DNA from: Rhodovibrio sodomensis
Lineage (GTDB): Bacteria; Pseudomonadota; Alphaproteobacteria; Kiloniellales; Rhodovibrionaceae
Length of the DNA stretch: 64,000 nucleotides
Reading direction: 5' to 3'
Assembly: GCF_016583645.1 (NCBI RefSeq)
Contig: NZ_NRRL01000001.1
Span: 1 to 64,000, forward strand
The notes below the pieces were generated by a model that was not told the origin of the DNA, ran no database searches, and was given only the letters and a program-made list of their open reading frames with translations. This document shows, in pieces, positions 43,923 through 52,411 of the stretch. Position 1 is the first letter of the stretch, and the number at the start of each line of letters is the position of its first letter. Both the position numbers and the translations under genes were made by a program.

Positions 43923-44477
43923 ATGTCCGACCGCCAGCGCCAGCTCGTGCGCGCCTACAACACCGCAAGCCGCACAACGCTCCGGCAGACGCTCGACCAA
44001 CTCGCCGATACCGCCCGGCGGATGGATCACCTCGGCCTGCTGTCCTCCGATTGGCAGGCACGCGAGCTCGCCATGAAGATCGCGCTCACCCGCCCGATGC
44101 GGCTCTACGCCTTCATCGATCGCGTGGACGCGGACATGGTCACGGCGGATGCCAGCTGTGCCGAGCAGGTCGACGCGGGCGAGTTCGATCCGATAGCCCC
44201 CAACACTGAGTTCCTCGACCTCATCCTTCCGACCCTGCCGGTGGCGGAAGGGGAGACGATCGAGCTCCGGCTGGTACAGGGGCGCGAAGACGATAGCCGC
44301 CCACTCGTCACGCTGCGCCGCACGGCCGCCGGTTCCCACCCGGCCGTCAACGGGCGGATTGAACTGCTCCGGCTGGTCGACTGGAACTCGGTCGAGAGCC
44401 CGGAGGCCCAGGACGCGGAGGCTGAGGACGCGGAGACTGAGGACGCGGAGGAAACCCCATGCAACGCTACCGCGTGA
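43923..44477 (+). CDS. Hypothetical protein with acidic repeat tail
   Basis: 184 residues. A helical N-terminus (RQTLDQLADTARRMDHLGLLS) is followed by a beta part and then an acidic tail of Glu-Asp-Ala repeats encoded by three 15-base DNA repeats. It overlaps the next gene by 19 bases, so translation is coupled. Family not recognised. Confidence 0.5.
   Translation: MSDRQRQLVRAYNTASRTTLRQTLDQLADTARRMDHLGLLSSDWQARELAMKIALTRPMRLYAFIDRVDADMVTADASCAEQVDAGEFDPIAPNTEFLDLILPTLPVAEGETIELRLVQGREDDSRPLVTLRRTAAGSHPAVNGRIELLRLVDWNSVESPEAQDAEAEDAETEDAEETPCNATA
44411..44455 (+). repeat. Three tandem 15-base repeats
   Basis: Three copies of GGACGCGGAGGCTGA-type units encode the acidic tail of the preceding gene and end just before the overlapping start of the next gene. 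The period is a multiple of three, so copy changes keep the frame. Confidence 0.75.
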
Positions 44478-44854
44478 TCCTGGAGACGCGACCGGAGGTC
44501 GCCGCCGGCGATGCGGAAGAGGCCGTGATGCGCGCCCTGAAGCAGCCCTTCCGGGCCGCCGACAGCTGGCCGATCGCGATTTTTGCGCCCGACTTCCAGG
44601 AACTGCATGACGCCTTCGCCGCGACCGAGATGTCGAGCGATGTGGCGGATCGCTGGGAAGTCGCCGTCTGCTGCGAGGTCGAGGTCGACGCGCACCATCC
44701 AGCCGAGGCCGCGCTCGCGGCCCAGTCCCGGCTCGCTGAGCCCGGCGCGCCTGAGGCCCGCGAGCTATTCGCGCGGATGGCCCAGCCGGCCCGCAGCGCC
44801 CGCCAGCCCGTCTCGCTCACCCCGCCCGCGCGTGAACTCGAGCGCCTGTTCTGA
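44459..44854 (+). CDS. Hypothetical protein
   Basis: 131 residues starting MQRYRVILETRPEVAAGDAEEA, with a ferredoxin-like beta-alpha rhythm (strand, helix, then WEVAVCCEVEVDA). The C-terminus is helical and Ala/Arg-rich. Family not recognised. Confidence 0.5.
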   Translation: MQRYRVILETRPEVAAGDAEEAVMRALKQPFRAADSWPIAIFAPDFQELHDAFAATEMSSDVADRWEVAVCCEVEVDAHHPAEAALAAQSRLAEPGAPEARELFARMAQPARSARQPVSLTPPARELERLF

Positions 44855-44881
44855 CCCCGTCACTCGATCGGAGCCCTGCCC

Positions 44882-45310
44882 GTGCCCACCCAGACGTCCG
44901 ACGACCTGCCGCAGGGATGGGCCAACACAGGCCCGCCCAGCCCGGCGCGCACCCTCAAGCCAACCGACCGGATCACCTTCGCGGAGTTCTGGGCGTTCTA
45001 CACCGCCGGCTGGCCCGGCCGGAACTGGTACATCGACGACATCTTCGAGTTCGAAGACGAGGCCGGCGCGCCCCTGCTGCGCCCCGATCAGGAAATGGCC
45101 CTGCAAGACTGCGGGATCATCGCCTGGCAGGGACCAGAGACCGAGATCCGACACGGCACCTTCTGGCCATTCGTCGACTTCTACGAGGCCTGGCTGCGCG
45201 CGAGCGGCCGGCTCAACCAGACGACCGTGGTCGTCCAGATCCCGGCCGACCGGCGCGCCGATCTGGACACCCGCGTCAGCGAGCTCGGCGGCCGAATCCT
45301 GACGGGCTGA
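44882..45310 (+). CDS. Hypothetical protein
   Basis: 142 residues from a GTG start. Aromatic-rich middle (FAEFWAFYTAGWPGRNWYIDDIFEF, then GTFWPFVDFYEAWL) and an RHH-like final strand and helix (TTVVVQIPADRRADLDTRVSELG). Family not recognised. Confidence 0.5.
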   Translation: MPTQTSDDLPQGWANTGPPSPARTLKPTDRITFAEFWAFYTAGWPGRNWYIDDIFEFEDEAGAPLLRPDQEMALQDCGIIAWQGPETEIRHGTFWPFVDFYEAWLRASGRLNQTTVVVQIPADRRADLDTRVSELGGRILTG

Positions 45311-45354
45311 AGCCCGGCGCGAGCCCCTTACGCCAAACACACCCGGAGATTGAG

Positions 45355-45885
45355 ATGACCGGACGGGATCGGTTGATCGCGGCGGCCGGCGAGTTGCGTG
45401 CGTACCTGGTGCCGCACTGGGCCGCCTGGAAAAAGCAGCGCGGCTGTCAGGACGACCCCTGCCTGTCGCATGGCATGTGCCGTTTCTCTTCCGCCTTCCT
45501 GCTGCTGGCACTGTCGGCGCGCTGGCCGAGCGGCCGCTGGCGCGTCCACCAGGGCATGGCCGACTTCTGTCCGACCGATCCCGGGGTCATCGGGCGCGAG
45601 ATGAGCCGCCCGGGCGGTATCCGCGACCCCCAAGGGCACTGGCACGATCACTGCTGGGTGGTCGGTCGGGTCGACGGGTCGTCGGTGATCGTCGACCTGA
45701 CCGCGGACCAGTTCGGACACTCTCCGGTGATCGTCACCGGGGCCGATGACCCTCGATACCGCCGAAACTGGAAGGACGCGTTCACGAGGCGCCACCTCCG
45801 CGACGTCGAACATCGTGCGCGCGGCTGGTTCGAACGCTGCCCGGCACCGCCCGCCAACACCCGGGGCACTTGCGTATGCTCATGA
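45355..45885 (+). CDS. Putative papain/transglutaminase-fold cysteine enzyme
   Basis: 176 residues. A Cys in HGMCRFSSAFLLLAL sits at the start of a helix. It is followed by HWHDHCWVVGR and VIVDLTADQFGHSPVIV, in the order Cys, His, Asp of the papain/transglutaminase fold, with a final Tyr-containing strand (DDPRYRRNW). Bacterial proteins with this Cys, 'HxWv', 'vDlTadQF' layout are common but mostly uncharacterised. It could be a protease, amidase or transglutaminase-like enzyme. No signal peptide. Confidence 0.5.
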   Translation: MTGRDRLIAAAGELRAYLVPHWAAWKKQRGCQDDPCLSHGMCRFSSAFLLLALSARWPSGRWRVHQGMADFCPTDPGVIGREMSRPGGIRDPQGHWHDHCWVVGRVDGSSVIVDLTADQFGHSPVIVTGADDPRYRRNWKDAFTRRHLRDVEHRARGWFERCPAPPANTRGTCVCS

Positions 45886-45934
45886 CGTGTGCAGGACTCT
45901 CGGTCAGCGGGGGTAATAACGGGGGTCATCTTCA

Positions 45935-46591
45935 ATGCTTCGTCGAACAGCCGGTCGTCTTGCCGCGGCCGCAATTGCCATAGCGATTGGCTGCACACCT
46001 CTGGCCGGCCGCGCCGCCGGCAGCTTTATCAAGGTCGTCCTGCCCCAGGGCGTTCACGTCGAGCTGCCGCGAAACTTCCAGGTGATGAGCGACAACCGCC
46101 GAACAACGCTGGACGCCGCGGCAACCGCCACGGCCGATATCGTGAAGCCCGACGTCAATGCCCGCAGCCAGACACCGCTTTCCGCGCTGCTCTACGCCGA
46201 TAACGGCACTCCGATCGCCAGCACGAACATCCGCTACTTCCCCGACGCCGAACTCACTCAGGGAACGGTCAAACGACAACGCGACCGTGTCGCGGAGGTC
46301 GTCGATCCCGGTCTGCGCAAGGGCATCAAGAAGGGTGTCTCCAGGATGGGCTTCGAGGTCACAGATTGGCAGGGCACGGAGGTACGCGATATCCATGGCC
46401 TAACCGCGCTCGTGACTCGCTATCAACGCGCGGATACGCAGACCGGCTCGCCCTTTCAGGTCCGGCTGATCCGCGTGTACGCTGCGTCCCGCACCTTCTT
46501 TCTCACCTTCAGCTATCGACTGGCCGAATGGATCCTGATGGAACCGATCGCAGAACGGGTGACGCGCAGCGTCCGACTGAATCGGAACTGA
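45935..46591 (+). CDS. Secreted or periplasmic protein
   Basis: 218 residues. A signal peptide (RRTAGRLAAAAIAIAIGCTPLAGRAAG) is followed by a beta-rich domain reminiscent of PsbP/DcrB-type lipoproteins (VHVELPRNFQV, RVYAASRTFFLTFSYRL). Exact family not certain. Followed by another secreted protein gene. Confidence 0.5.
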   Translation: MLRRTAGRLAAAAIAIAIGCTPLAGRAAGSFIKVVLPQGVHVELPRNFQVMSDNRRTTLDAAATATADIVKPDVNARSQTPLSALLYADNGTPIASTNIRYFPDAELTQGTVKRQRDRVAEVVDPGLRKGIKKGVSRMGFEVTDWQGTEVRDIHGLTALVTRYQRADTQTGSPFQVRLIRVYAASRTFFLTFSYRLAEWILMEPIAERVTRSVRLNRN

Positions 46592-46627
46592 AACCACGCG
46601 ATGAGAGGACGCAAAAAGGAGGGCTTT

Positions 46628-47398
46628 GTGAGCCGCCTGAACCGCAGCCTCGCCATCCTGATCGCCATCGCGATGCTGGTTGCCGTGTGGACGGCCGGGG
46701 GCGCGTCCGCGGAGTTGCGGGCGCCGGGGCCCCGCGACCCGCATCGCTACGCGGAGCTAACCTCGGAGCTAAACGAGAAGTTCGCCGAGCACTTCAACAT
46801 GCACTTCGCGATCGACGAGACGGTCTTCATGACCTCGGGTCGGTGCGGCGAGCAGAACGCCTTCTACCAGGATCCCCCGGGGCCGCAGCGCAAGCCCACG
46901 ATCATGATCTGCGCTGAGCTGGTCCACGACATCATGACCGAGTTCCGGTACGACGACCTGTCGCGCCGGCAGAAGAGCAAGGCCCTCGCCGGCAATGTCG
47001 CCTTCATCATCCTGCACGAGCTCGGCCACGCCCTGATCGACGTGCTGGATCTCCCGATCGTCGGCGAGCACGAGAACGCCGTCGATGAATTCGCCGCCCT
47101 GTTCCTCACCCAGCAATCCGACTTCGGTCTGCTGGTGGCGCGCTACTGGGCGACCCGCAACGACTTCGGAGACACCGGCCTCTTCAAGGGTCTGGGCGGT
47201 CCGTCCCGGTTCGCCGACGAGCACGACTTCGATCGCCAGCGCGCCGCTGACGTGCTCTGCTACAGCTACGGCTCGGCACCGCGCGAGCTCGCCTACCTCA
47301 AGCGGGAACTCGGGCGCAGCGCGACCCATTGCCCGCGCCGCTTCCGGGCAGCCGTGAAAAACTGGGACCGCCTGCTGCAGCCCTTCATGAAGGGGTGA
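46628..47398 (+). CDS. Secreted DUF4344-like metallopeptidase
   Basis: 256 residues from a GTG preceded by AAGGAGGG five bases upstream; the ATG at 46601 lacks such a site. A signal peptide (LAILIAIAMLVAVWTAGGASA) leads to a domain with CGEQNAFYQD...TIMICAELV and HELGHALIDVLDLPIVGEHENAVDEFA. The HExxH zinc site is HELGH, about residue 131, with the second acidic cluster ENAVDEFA following as in DUF4344 peptidases. Acts outside the cytoplasm; substrate unknown. Confidence 0.75.
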   Translation: MSRLNRSLAILIAIAMLVAVWTAGGASAELRAPGPRDPHRYAELTSELNEKFAEHFNMHFAIDETVFMTSGRCGEQNAFYQDPPGPQRKPTIMICAELVHDIMTEFRYDDLSRRQKSKALAGNVAFIILHELGHALIDVLDLPIVGEHENAVDEFAALFLTQQSDFGLLVARYWATRNDFGDTGLFKGLGGPSRFADEHDFDRQRAADVLCYSYGSAPRELAYLKRELGRSATHCPRRFRAAVKNWDRLLQPFMKG

Positions 47399-47462
47399 GC
47401 ACCACGAGCCGATCCGACGCACAGCCGCCGTCGGTGACGCTGAAGAACCGGAAGGTCGAGCA

Positions 47463-48053
47463 TTGAAGCTTCTGGGCAGAATCGGCCTCCTCCTCGCCGC
47501 ACTCTGGGGCCTCGCCCTGTTTTTCGGCGACATGACGACGACCGGAGACCCGGTGTACGAACTGGTCCGGGCACCAGAGTCGGAAGAGACGCCGCCATGG
47601 ATGACGTCAGCCGTCTCTTTCTACCGCGTCAAAGATGAGACCGTCGTCGAGAAAGATGGGTTCGGCATAGAACGGTTCGATAAATGCACCGTTTATGACG
47701 AAACGAATTGGAAATGCACGTATGACGACGGTTCCGGTTCGTTTGGCATGGACGACGGCGATTTCTGGCGGAAACCCGAATGGCACGACTTCCGCGAAGT
47801 GTCACGATACGAGTACGTGATTATGAAGAAGGCTCATCCCGTTAAATCAGGTTGCTCAATATCTAGCGGTTCGGCCGCAAGGGGCCGAGCTTTACAACGA
47901 TCCCTGGCCCGTCGATCAGGGCCTGCAGATCGCGGAAGAGTCTGTCGGCCAAATCTCGGTCCGAACCGGCTGTGCCGCGATCGGGCTGATCTATTTTCGG
48001 GAAAAAGGTTCGCGTCGCAGGCAGAAAAGCAATGCGCCGAAGGTCTATCGTGA
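47463..48053 (+). CDS. Exported hypothetical protein, 3' end likely replaced
   Basis: 196 residues from a TTG with GGAAGG upstream. An N-terminal membrane/signal segment (GRIGLLLAALWGLALFFG) is followed by a charged domain (KCTVYDETNWKCTYDDGSGSFGMDDGDFW). After about residue 130 the frame runs antisense through the PemK-like pseudogene for 190 bases and becomes Arg/Ser/Gly-rich. The true C-terminus was probably lost at a rearrangement joint near 47860. Family of the N-terminal part not recognised. Confidence 0.4.
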   Translation: MKLLGRIGLLLAALWGLALFFGDMTTTGDPVYELVRAPESEETPPWMTSAVSFYRVKDETVVEKDGFGIERFDKCTVYDETNWKCTYDDGSGSFGMDDGDFWRKPEWHDFREVSRYEYVIMKKAHPVKSGCSISSGSAARGRALQRSLARRSGPADRGRVCRPNLGPNRLCRDRADLFSGKRFASQAEKQCAEGLS

Positions 48054-48314
48054 ACGCTTTGTTCTGACCAAGCTGCCGGGCCTTGGCCTCGGAAATGGCA
48101 TAGACACCTGGCGGTCGCGCCCGGCCTTCCGGCCAGGGTTGAGATGTCGTGTACCCCAAAACGACTGCGGTACGTCCGCCGCTTGGCATTGTGCCAAACA
48201 CAGACCGATGTGCGGACTCGGCCCAGGGGCATCGGGTGCTTCATCGTACGGGAAATTGCATATAACGAAGTCACCGGGCCGATATGGGCCCGGTGTGTCT
48301 GGGGGTGGCGCCAT
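47863..48314 (-). pseudogene. PemK/MazF-like toxin gene with frameshift
   Basis: Two frames on the minus strand make one family protein. The first (from 48314) reads PGDFVICNFPYDEAPDAPGPSPHIGLCLAQ. The second (from about 48200 to 47863) reads PSGGRTAVVLGYTTSQPW and continues with ISEAKARQLGQNKAFTIDLRRIAFLPATRTFF. This is the standard PemK-like order (SH3-like strands, 'PSPHPxLVL', 'GTSQ', 'FDLxxxxLPxTxxxF'). The frames are joined by a -1 shift near the run TTTGGCACAATG, so one base has probably been lost. The start overlaps the stop of the putative antitoxin (TAATG). Inactive unless frameshifting occurs. Confidence 0.6.
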
Positions 48315-48520
48315 TAACGCCCGAGGAGTTTATCGATCACATACTTACGGCGCTCGAAGCTCTCATCCGACTCGCCGGGCTCTCGGGCTAGTTCGTACTG
48401 TTCGATGTCATCCGGCGCGGAGACATGAATAACCGTACGGCCCTGCTCAGCGCCGCTCTGCGGAGCGGGGCGATGAGGCGTCGCACTGGTAAAATTTGCA
48501 CGCATGACGTTTCTGCTCAT
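48314..48520 (-). CDS. Putative antitoxin partner of the PemK-like toxin
   Basis: 68 residues ending AREPGESDESFERRKYVIDKLLGR. The stop overlaps the toxin start by TAATG, the usual order and coupling of antitoxin-toxin pairs. The C-terminal half is charged and probably helical. The family is not recognised, and the role is inferred only from position. The surrounding DNA is less GC-rich than the rest of the window. Confidence 0.4.
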   Translation of the reverse strand: MSRNVMRANFTSATPHRPAPQSGAEQGRTVIHVSAPDDIEQYELAREPGESDESFERRKYVIDKLLGR

Positions 48521-48632
48521 GGGTCATGGGTATCACATATTGGAGGGCAGCGCCATTAAGGATTGGTGTGCAATGCCTTGCCCCTGGCTTGTATATGGGG
48601 GTGATGCCCGCCTCTGGGAAGGTTCAATCCAA

Positions 48633-49660
48633 GGGTGTTGTCAAGCTCCAATGATTAGCTTGTACGGCGCGGGCTGGCTCACGCCGACGATGTCGAGCAG
48701 AGTGTCGAGAGAGCTCTTACGCAGGCGCCTTCGGTTCCAGCGGAACACGAATTCATCGAGATACGCCTGCAGGTGCTTCGGCCGCAGGCCGTGGTAGACG
48801 CCGAGCGCCCACCGTTTCAGCTGGGCGAAGACCCGGTGGATCCAGGACAGCACGATGTGCGCCGCCATAGATCCGATGACGATCGGTCTGTGGCCATGGT
48901 CCTGGAGTTCGCGGTAGGCGGGCAGACCGTCGCTGACGACCAAGCTGTTCGGCTCAATCGTGCTGCCGATGAACCGGTGCAAGGTCGGGCGATTGTAGTT
49001 CGGGATCGTTGCAAGGCGGATGCGCCCCGGCATGGTCGTCGGCAGGCCGTGTCGCTCGATGTCGCGGATTTCCACGGCGCCGACCAGCAGCATCTTGCCG
49101 AGAGCGCTGCGGCCCTGGCCGCCAGGGACCGGATAGGTATTGCGGCGGAACGGCAGTGACGCCTCGTCGACGTCCACGGTGCCGGTGAGCGGATCGCGAT
49201 CCGGGTTCACCATTGCCCGCCGGATCTTCTGCAGCAGCAGCCAGGCATCCTTGTACGAGTTCAGTCCGACGGCCGGCCAGAGCTGCATGGCCGAAATGCC
49301 GTTGGAGTGGGTGACCACCAGGTGTGCGGCCAGAAACCACTTGCGCAGCGGGATCTTGCTCCGGTACATCACCGTGCCAGCGGTGACCGAGGTCTGCTTG
49401 TCGCACGCCTTGCATTGCCAGGTGTGCCGCTTACTCCGCAGGCGCCAGCCTTCGCCATCGCAATGCGGGCACACGAAACCGTCCGGCCACCGGTGCGTCG
49501 CCAGCGCGTGTGCGCAGGCGTCGTCGTCCGGGAACCGGGCGTTGAAATCAGTGAGCGCGGTCGGTCGGCTCTCTTTGTTCCAGCGGGCGGCCATAGCCCG
49601 CTACATTCGAGGCGCTGCCGGTCTCAGGTCAAGCCTTTTCGGCACAACATGTAGCCGCAC
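48633..49660 (-). mobile_element. IS1595-type insertion sequence, ends approximate
   Basis: Limits are set around one transposase gene. Only the hexamer TGTTGT is shared by the two outer parts read inward (near 48636 and, on the minus strand, near 49650), so true terminal repeats and target duplications could not be fixed. It lies between a damaged toxin locus and the thyA leader, consistent with an insertion hot spot. Confidence 0.45.
48641..49594 (-). CDS. IS1595 family transposase
   Basis: 317 residues with the ISXO2-like layout. An N-terminal zinc ribbon (CPHCDGEGW ... CKACDKQT) is followed by the DDE-type core with VDVDEASLPFR (first Asp), VVSDGLPAYRE (second Asp), and RVFAQLKRWALGVYHGL then HLQAYLDEFVFRWNRRR, the hallmark end of this family. 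Full length, no frameshift. It would cut and paste or copy its own element. Confidence 0.9.
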   Translation of the reverse strand: MAARWNKESRPTALTDFNARFPDDDACAHALATHRWPDGFVCPHCDGEGWRLRSKRHTWQCKACDKQTSVTAGTVMYRSKIPLRKWFLAAHLVVTHSNGISAMQLWPAVGLNSYKDAWLLLQKIRRAMVNPDRDPLTGTVDVDEASLPFRRNTYPVPGGQGRSALGKMLLVGAVEIRDIERHGLPTTMPGRIRLATIPNYNRPTLHRFIGSTIEPNSLVVSDGLPAYRELQDHGHRPIVIGSMAAHIVLSWIHRVFAQLKRWALGVYHGLRPKHLQAYLDEFVFRWNRRRLRKSSLDTLLDIVGVSQPAPYKLIIGA

Positions 49661-50059
49661 CTGAGCCAACGGGATGAGCCGTTTATGAAGTGTAAATGGT
49701 GGTCTTTAGAGGGTGTTCTTGAGGGCGTCATAGGCTGCTATGCCGCCCCCTTTGTCGTGTAGCCGCGCCTCGCCGCTATTCTCGACCCCAACCTCGGCTC
49801 GGCGATGCACCGCCGCACACCGGGCTGTGTTTGTCGCCTTCGTAACTCATTAAACGAGCTTAAGTAGCAGGAAGGCCACCCAAGAGGCCCGTCCGGACGC
49901 GGGACGCCGTGTTCCAGGCGCGCCCCGCGCCCGGACGGGCATTTTTGTTTGATCGCGCAAATGAGAAGGCGCGCGGCGATCCCGTGACCCCGACGCATCC
50001 AAGAAGCGCCGAACCCATCTCCGCCAATGCACAACACACCCGCATCAAGGAGCCACTCG
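49595..50059. other. Intergenic region between the IS and thyA
   Basis: 465 bases. The left 130 bases probably include the IS end. The rest holds no credible gene and ends in the hairpin/terminator described separately, then the thyA leader with AAGGAG at 50048. Confidence 0.4.
49887..49950 (+). terminator. Terminator-like hairpin 110 bases before thyA
   Basis: GCCCGTCCGG (49887-49896) pairs with 49931-49940, with an inner GCGGG/CCCGC stem, and ATTTTTGTTT follows directly. On the plus strand this is an intrinsic terminator. No rightward gene ends shortly before it, so it may be an attenuator in the thyA leader or a relic of a deleted gene. Confidence 0.65.
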
Positions 50060-50947
50060 ATGGACTTTGAGACCCAGTACCTGAACCTGCTGCGCGAGAT
50101 CCGTGACAACGGCGTCGACAAGGGCGACCGCACCGGTGTGGGCTGCCGCTCGCTCTGGCTGCGCACGATCCGCCACGACCTCGCGAACGGCTTCCCGCTG
50201 CTGACCACCAAGCGCGTCTTCACCAAGGGCGTGCTCGCTGAGCTGCTCTGGTTCCTGACCGGCGACACCAACATCCAGCCGCTGGTCCAGCAGGGCGTCT
50301 CGATCTGGACCGACTGGCCGCTCGCCCGCTACAACAAGACGACCGGCTCTGAGGTCAGCAAGCAGATGTTCGAGCAGTGGATCGCCGAGGACGACCGCTT
50401 CGCCAAGAGCTGGGGCGACCTCGGCCCGGTCTACGGCAAGCAGTGGGTCGCCTGGGAAGGCATGGACGGCGAGAAGCACAACCAGATCCAGAGCGTCGTC
50501 GACACCCTGAAGACCGACCCGAACTCGCGCCGGATCCTGTTCTCCGGCTGGAACGTCCCAGACCTGCCGGACATGGCGCTGGTCCCCTGCCACGTCCTAT
50601 ACCAGTTCTCGACCATCGGCGGCCGGCTGAACGCAGCGCTCTACCAGCGCTCCTGCGACACCCTGCTGGGTGTGCCGTTCAACATCGCCTCGCTCGCCTT
50701 CCTGACCCACATGATCGCGCATCAGACCGGCTACGAGCCGGGCGAGATCGTCTGGGTCGGGGCGGACGTGCACCTCTACTCCAACCACTGGGAGCAGGTC
50801 GAGGAACAGCTGAGCCGCGAGCCGCGCCCGCTTCCCAAGCTGAGCTTCGCCCGAAAGCCGGACAGCATCTTCGGCTACACCCGCGAGGACTTCTTGATCG
50901 AGGGCTACGCGCCGCACGAGGCCATCAAGGCCAAGGTCGCGGTCTAA
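50060..50947 (+). CDS. thyA: Thymidylate synthase ThyA
   Basis: 295 residues; start chosen at the ATG with AAGGAG 7 bases upstream. Methylates dUMP to dTMP with methylene-tetrahydrofolate. Landmarks: GDRTGVG (folate and phosphate Arg), the catalytic Cys177 in [27 protein letters not shown] with Asn208 (the residue that selects dUMP over dCMP), and VHLYSNH. Asn208 indicates a true thymidylate synthase rather than a dCMP hydroxymethylase. Divergent points ([12 protein letters not shown] for the usual GDAHIYxNH) suit a phage- or plasmid-type copy. First gene of the DNA-precursor cluster, with its own terminator. Confidence 0.95.
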   Translation: MDFETQYLNLLREIRDNGVDKGDRTGVGCRSLWLRTIRHDLANGFPLLTTKRVFTKGVLAELLWFLTGDTNIQPLVQQGVSIWTDWPLARYNKTTGSEVSKQMFEQWIAEDDRFAKSWGDLGPVYGKQWVAWEGMDGEKHNQIQSVVDTLKTDPNSRRILFSGWNVPDLPDMALVPCHVLYQFSTIGGRLNAALYQRSCDTLLGVPFNIASLAFLTHMIAHQTGYEPGEIVWVGADVHLYSNHWEQVEEQLSREPRPLPKLSFARKPDSIFGYTREDFLIEGYAPHEAIKAKVAV

Positions 50948-51008
50948 CCCGCCGCATCTCCGTCCGGCCGCAACGGCCGGCCCCACACGCGCGAACCGAA
51001 ACCAGACG

Positions 51009-51043
51009 AAAACGGCGCCTGTCCCAAGACAGGCGCCGTTTTT
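51009..51043 (+). terminator. Intrinsic terminator of thyA
   Basis: A 15-bp perfect stem (51009-51023 with 51028-51042), loop CCAA, is followed by T residues. It separates thyA from dut. Confidence 0.92.
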
Positions 51044-51132
51044 CGCTCCCATCTCCCATTCGCGTGCAGATAAACGGTCCTCACCGTGATCAGAACGCTC
51101 GCAAGGACCGTTGTTTCGAAGGAGATGCCGGG

Positions 51133-51612
51133 ATGATCGACGTCCAGGTCAAGATACTCAATCCCAAGGTCCGTGACTGGGGCCTTCCCGCCTACGGCAG
51201 CGACATGGCTGCCGGCCTCGACCTCTATGCCGCGATCGACGCGCCGGAGACGGTCGCCCCGCAGGCTCCGGCCGTGCTCATCCCGACCGGGATCGCCGCC
51301 TACATCGGCGACCCCGGCTACGTCGCGATGATCTATCCGCGCAGCGGCCTCGGCCACAAGAAAGGCCTGGTTCTGGGTAACGGTACCGGCGTGATCGACG
51401 CCGACTACCAGGGACAGATCTTCGTCTCCGCCTGGAACCGCAACCCGACGGGTGAGCCGATCACCGTGCAGCCGGGCGACCGCATCGCCCAGCTCGTGAT
51501 CCTGCCGGTCAAGCGCGCCACCCTGCGGTTGGTGACGGACTTCGAGACCGAAAGCGTGCGCGGTGCCGGTGGGTTCGGCTCAAGCGGCGTGGGTACGCCG
51601 ACGGCCGCCTGA
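51133..51612 (+). CDS. dut: dUTP diphosphatase
   Basis: 159 residues; all five trimeric dUTPase motifs are present: [38 protein letters not shown] and [10 protein letters not shown]. Hydrolyses dUTP to dUMP and pyrophosphate, preventing uracil incorporation and feeding ThyA. The start follows a GGAGATG-type site. The first half is somewhat longer between motifs 1 and 2 than in chromosomal Dut (an [15 protein letters not shown] segment), which again fits an accessory copy. Confidence 0.95.
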   Translation: MIDVQVKILNPKVRDWGLPAYGSDMAAGLDLYAAIDAPETVAPQAPAVLIPTGIAAYIGDPGYVAMIYPRSGLGHKKGLVLGNGTGVIDADYQGQIFVSAWNRNPTGEPITVQPGDRIAQLVILPVKRATLRLVTDFETESVRGAGGFGSSGVGTPTAA

Positions 51613-51704
51613 TCCACCATCCCGCATTTCTCAGATCGGCCGACGGCCGCGTGGCCCCTTGCCCGGGCCGCGCGGCCCGCGCCCGCATTCCCGGAGACCC
51701 CCCC

Positions 51705-52385
51705 ATGAGCGTGACAGCCGCGCCCGATGCCGTGCGCAGCATCGCAGCACAGATCGAGGCCACCCTGCCAGCGATCGAGGCCCGCATCACCCGCGAGCTC
51801 GCCGCCCCCGATCCCGACACGGTGTTTCAGCGAACCTACTCGGGCGGCCGCTACTTCGCCCGCGCACCGCGGATGTGCGACGTCGACCTGCTCGACATCG
51901 CACATCACCTGAGCATGCAGACCCGCTTCGCCGGCGCGACCCGCGTCTACTACTCGGTCGCCGAGCACTCGGTGCACCTGTCGCGGATCGTCCCGGCGGC
52001 CTACGCGCTGCACGCACTGCTGCACGACGGCCCGGAGTTCTGCCTGACCGACCTGCCGCGTCCGGTCAAGCTTGATAACCCCGCCTACGCGCGGCTGGAG
52101 GCGCTCAACGCCGAGGTCGTGCTCGGCCGCTTCGCCCTGCCCGCAGAGATGCCCGCGCCGGTCGCCCGGCTGGATCACGCGATGAACCTGGCCGAGGACC
52201 GGGCGCTGTTCCGCGCACCGATCTGCACCCGCGAGGTCATTCCCGCGGAGATCACCCAGATCCCGGAAATCGCGATTCAGGGCTGGGACTGGCGCACCGC
52301 GCGTGACGCGTTCCTGGCGCGCTTCGAGGAGATCACCGGCTTGTCGCCGGCCGACTTCCGCGGCCGGTCCGAGCGGGTCGTGTGA
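51705..52385 (+). CDS. HD-domain nucleotide hydrolase, YfdR-like
   Basis: 226 residues. The HD metal site is visible: VAEHSVHLSRIVP, ALLHDGPEFCLTDLPRPVK, and a later Asp (LDHAMNLAEDRALF). The entry motif CDVDLLDIAHHLSMQTRFAGATRVYYSVAEHS is the signature of YfdR-type proteins of prophages, which are close to YfbR 5'-deoxynucleotidases. It probably removes phosphate from dNMPs and so shapes precursor pools together with the dut and thyA products around it. Confidence 0.85.
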   Translation: MSVTAAPDAVRSIAAQIEATLPAIEARITRELAAPDPDTVFQRTYSGGRYFARAPRMCDVDLLDIAHHLSMQTRFAGATRVYYSVAEHSVHLSRIVPAAYALHALLHDGPEFCLTDLPRPVKLDNPAYARLEALNAEVVLGRFALPAEMPAPVARLDHAMNLAEDRALFRAPICTREVIPAEITQIPEIAIQGWDWRTARDAFLARFEEITGLSPADFRGRSERVV

Positions 52386-52411
52386 ATCCCGACGCATAGA
52401 GGAGCCCCGCC

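Noticed and set aside
48600..48660. GGTTCAATCC as the T-loop of a tRNA or an attachment site
   Set aside because: No acceptor or anticodon stem can be built around it.
48631..49722. GGGTGTT sequences near both sides of the transposase as terminal repeats
   Set aside because: Both copies (48633 and 49711) are in the same orientation, whereas IS1595 ends are inverted repeats; only a TGTTGT hexamer fits in inverted order.
50060..50947. ThyA homologue as a nucleotide hypermodification enzyme
   Set aside because: The dUMP-selecting Asn (VPFNIAS) and catalytic Cys are conserved, so ordinary thymidylate synthesis is expected.
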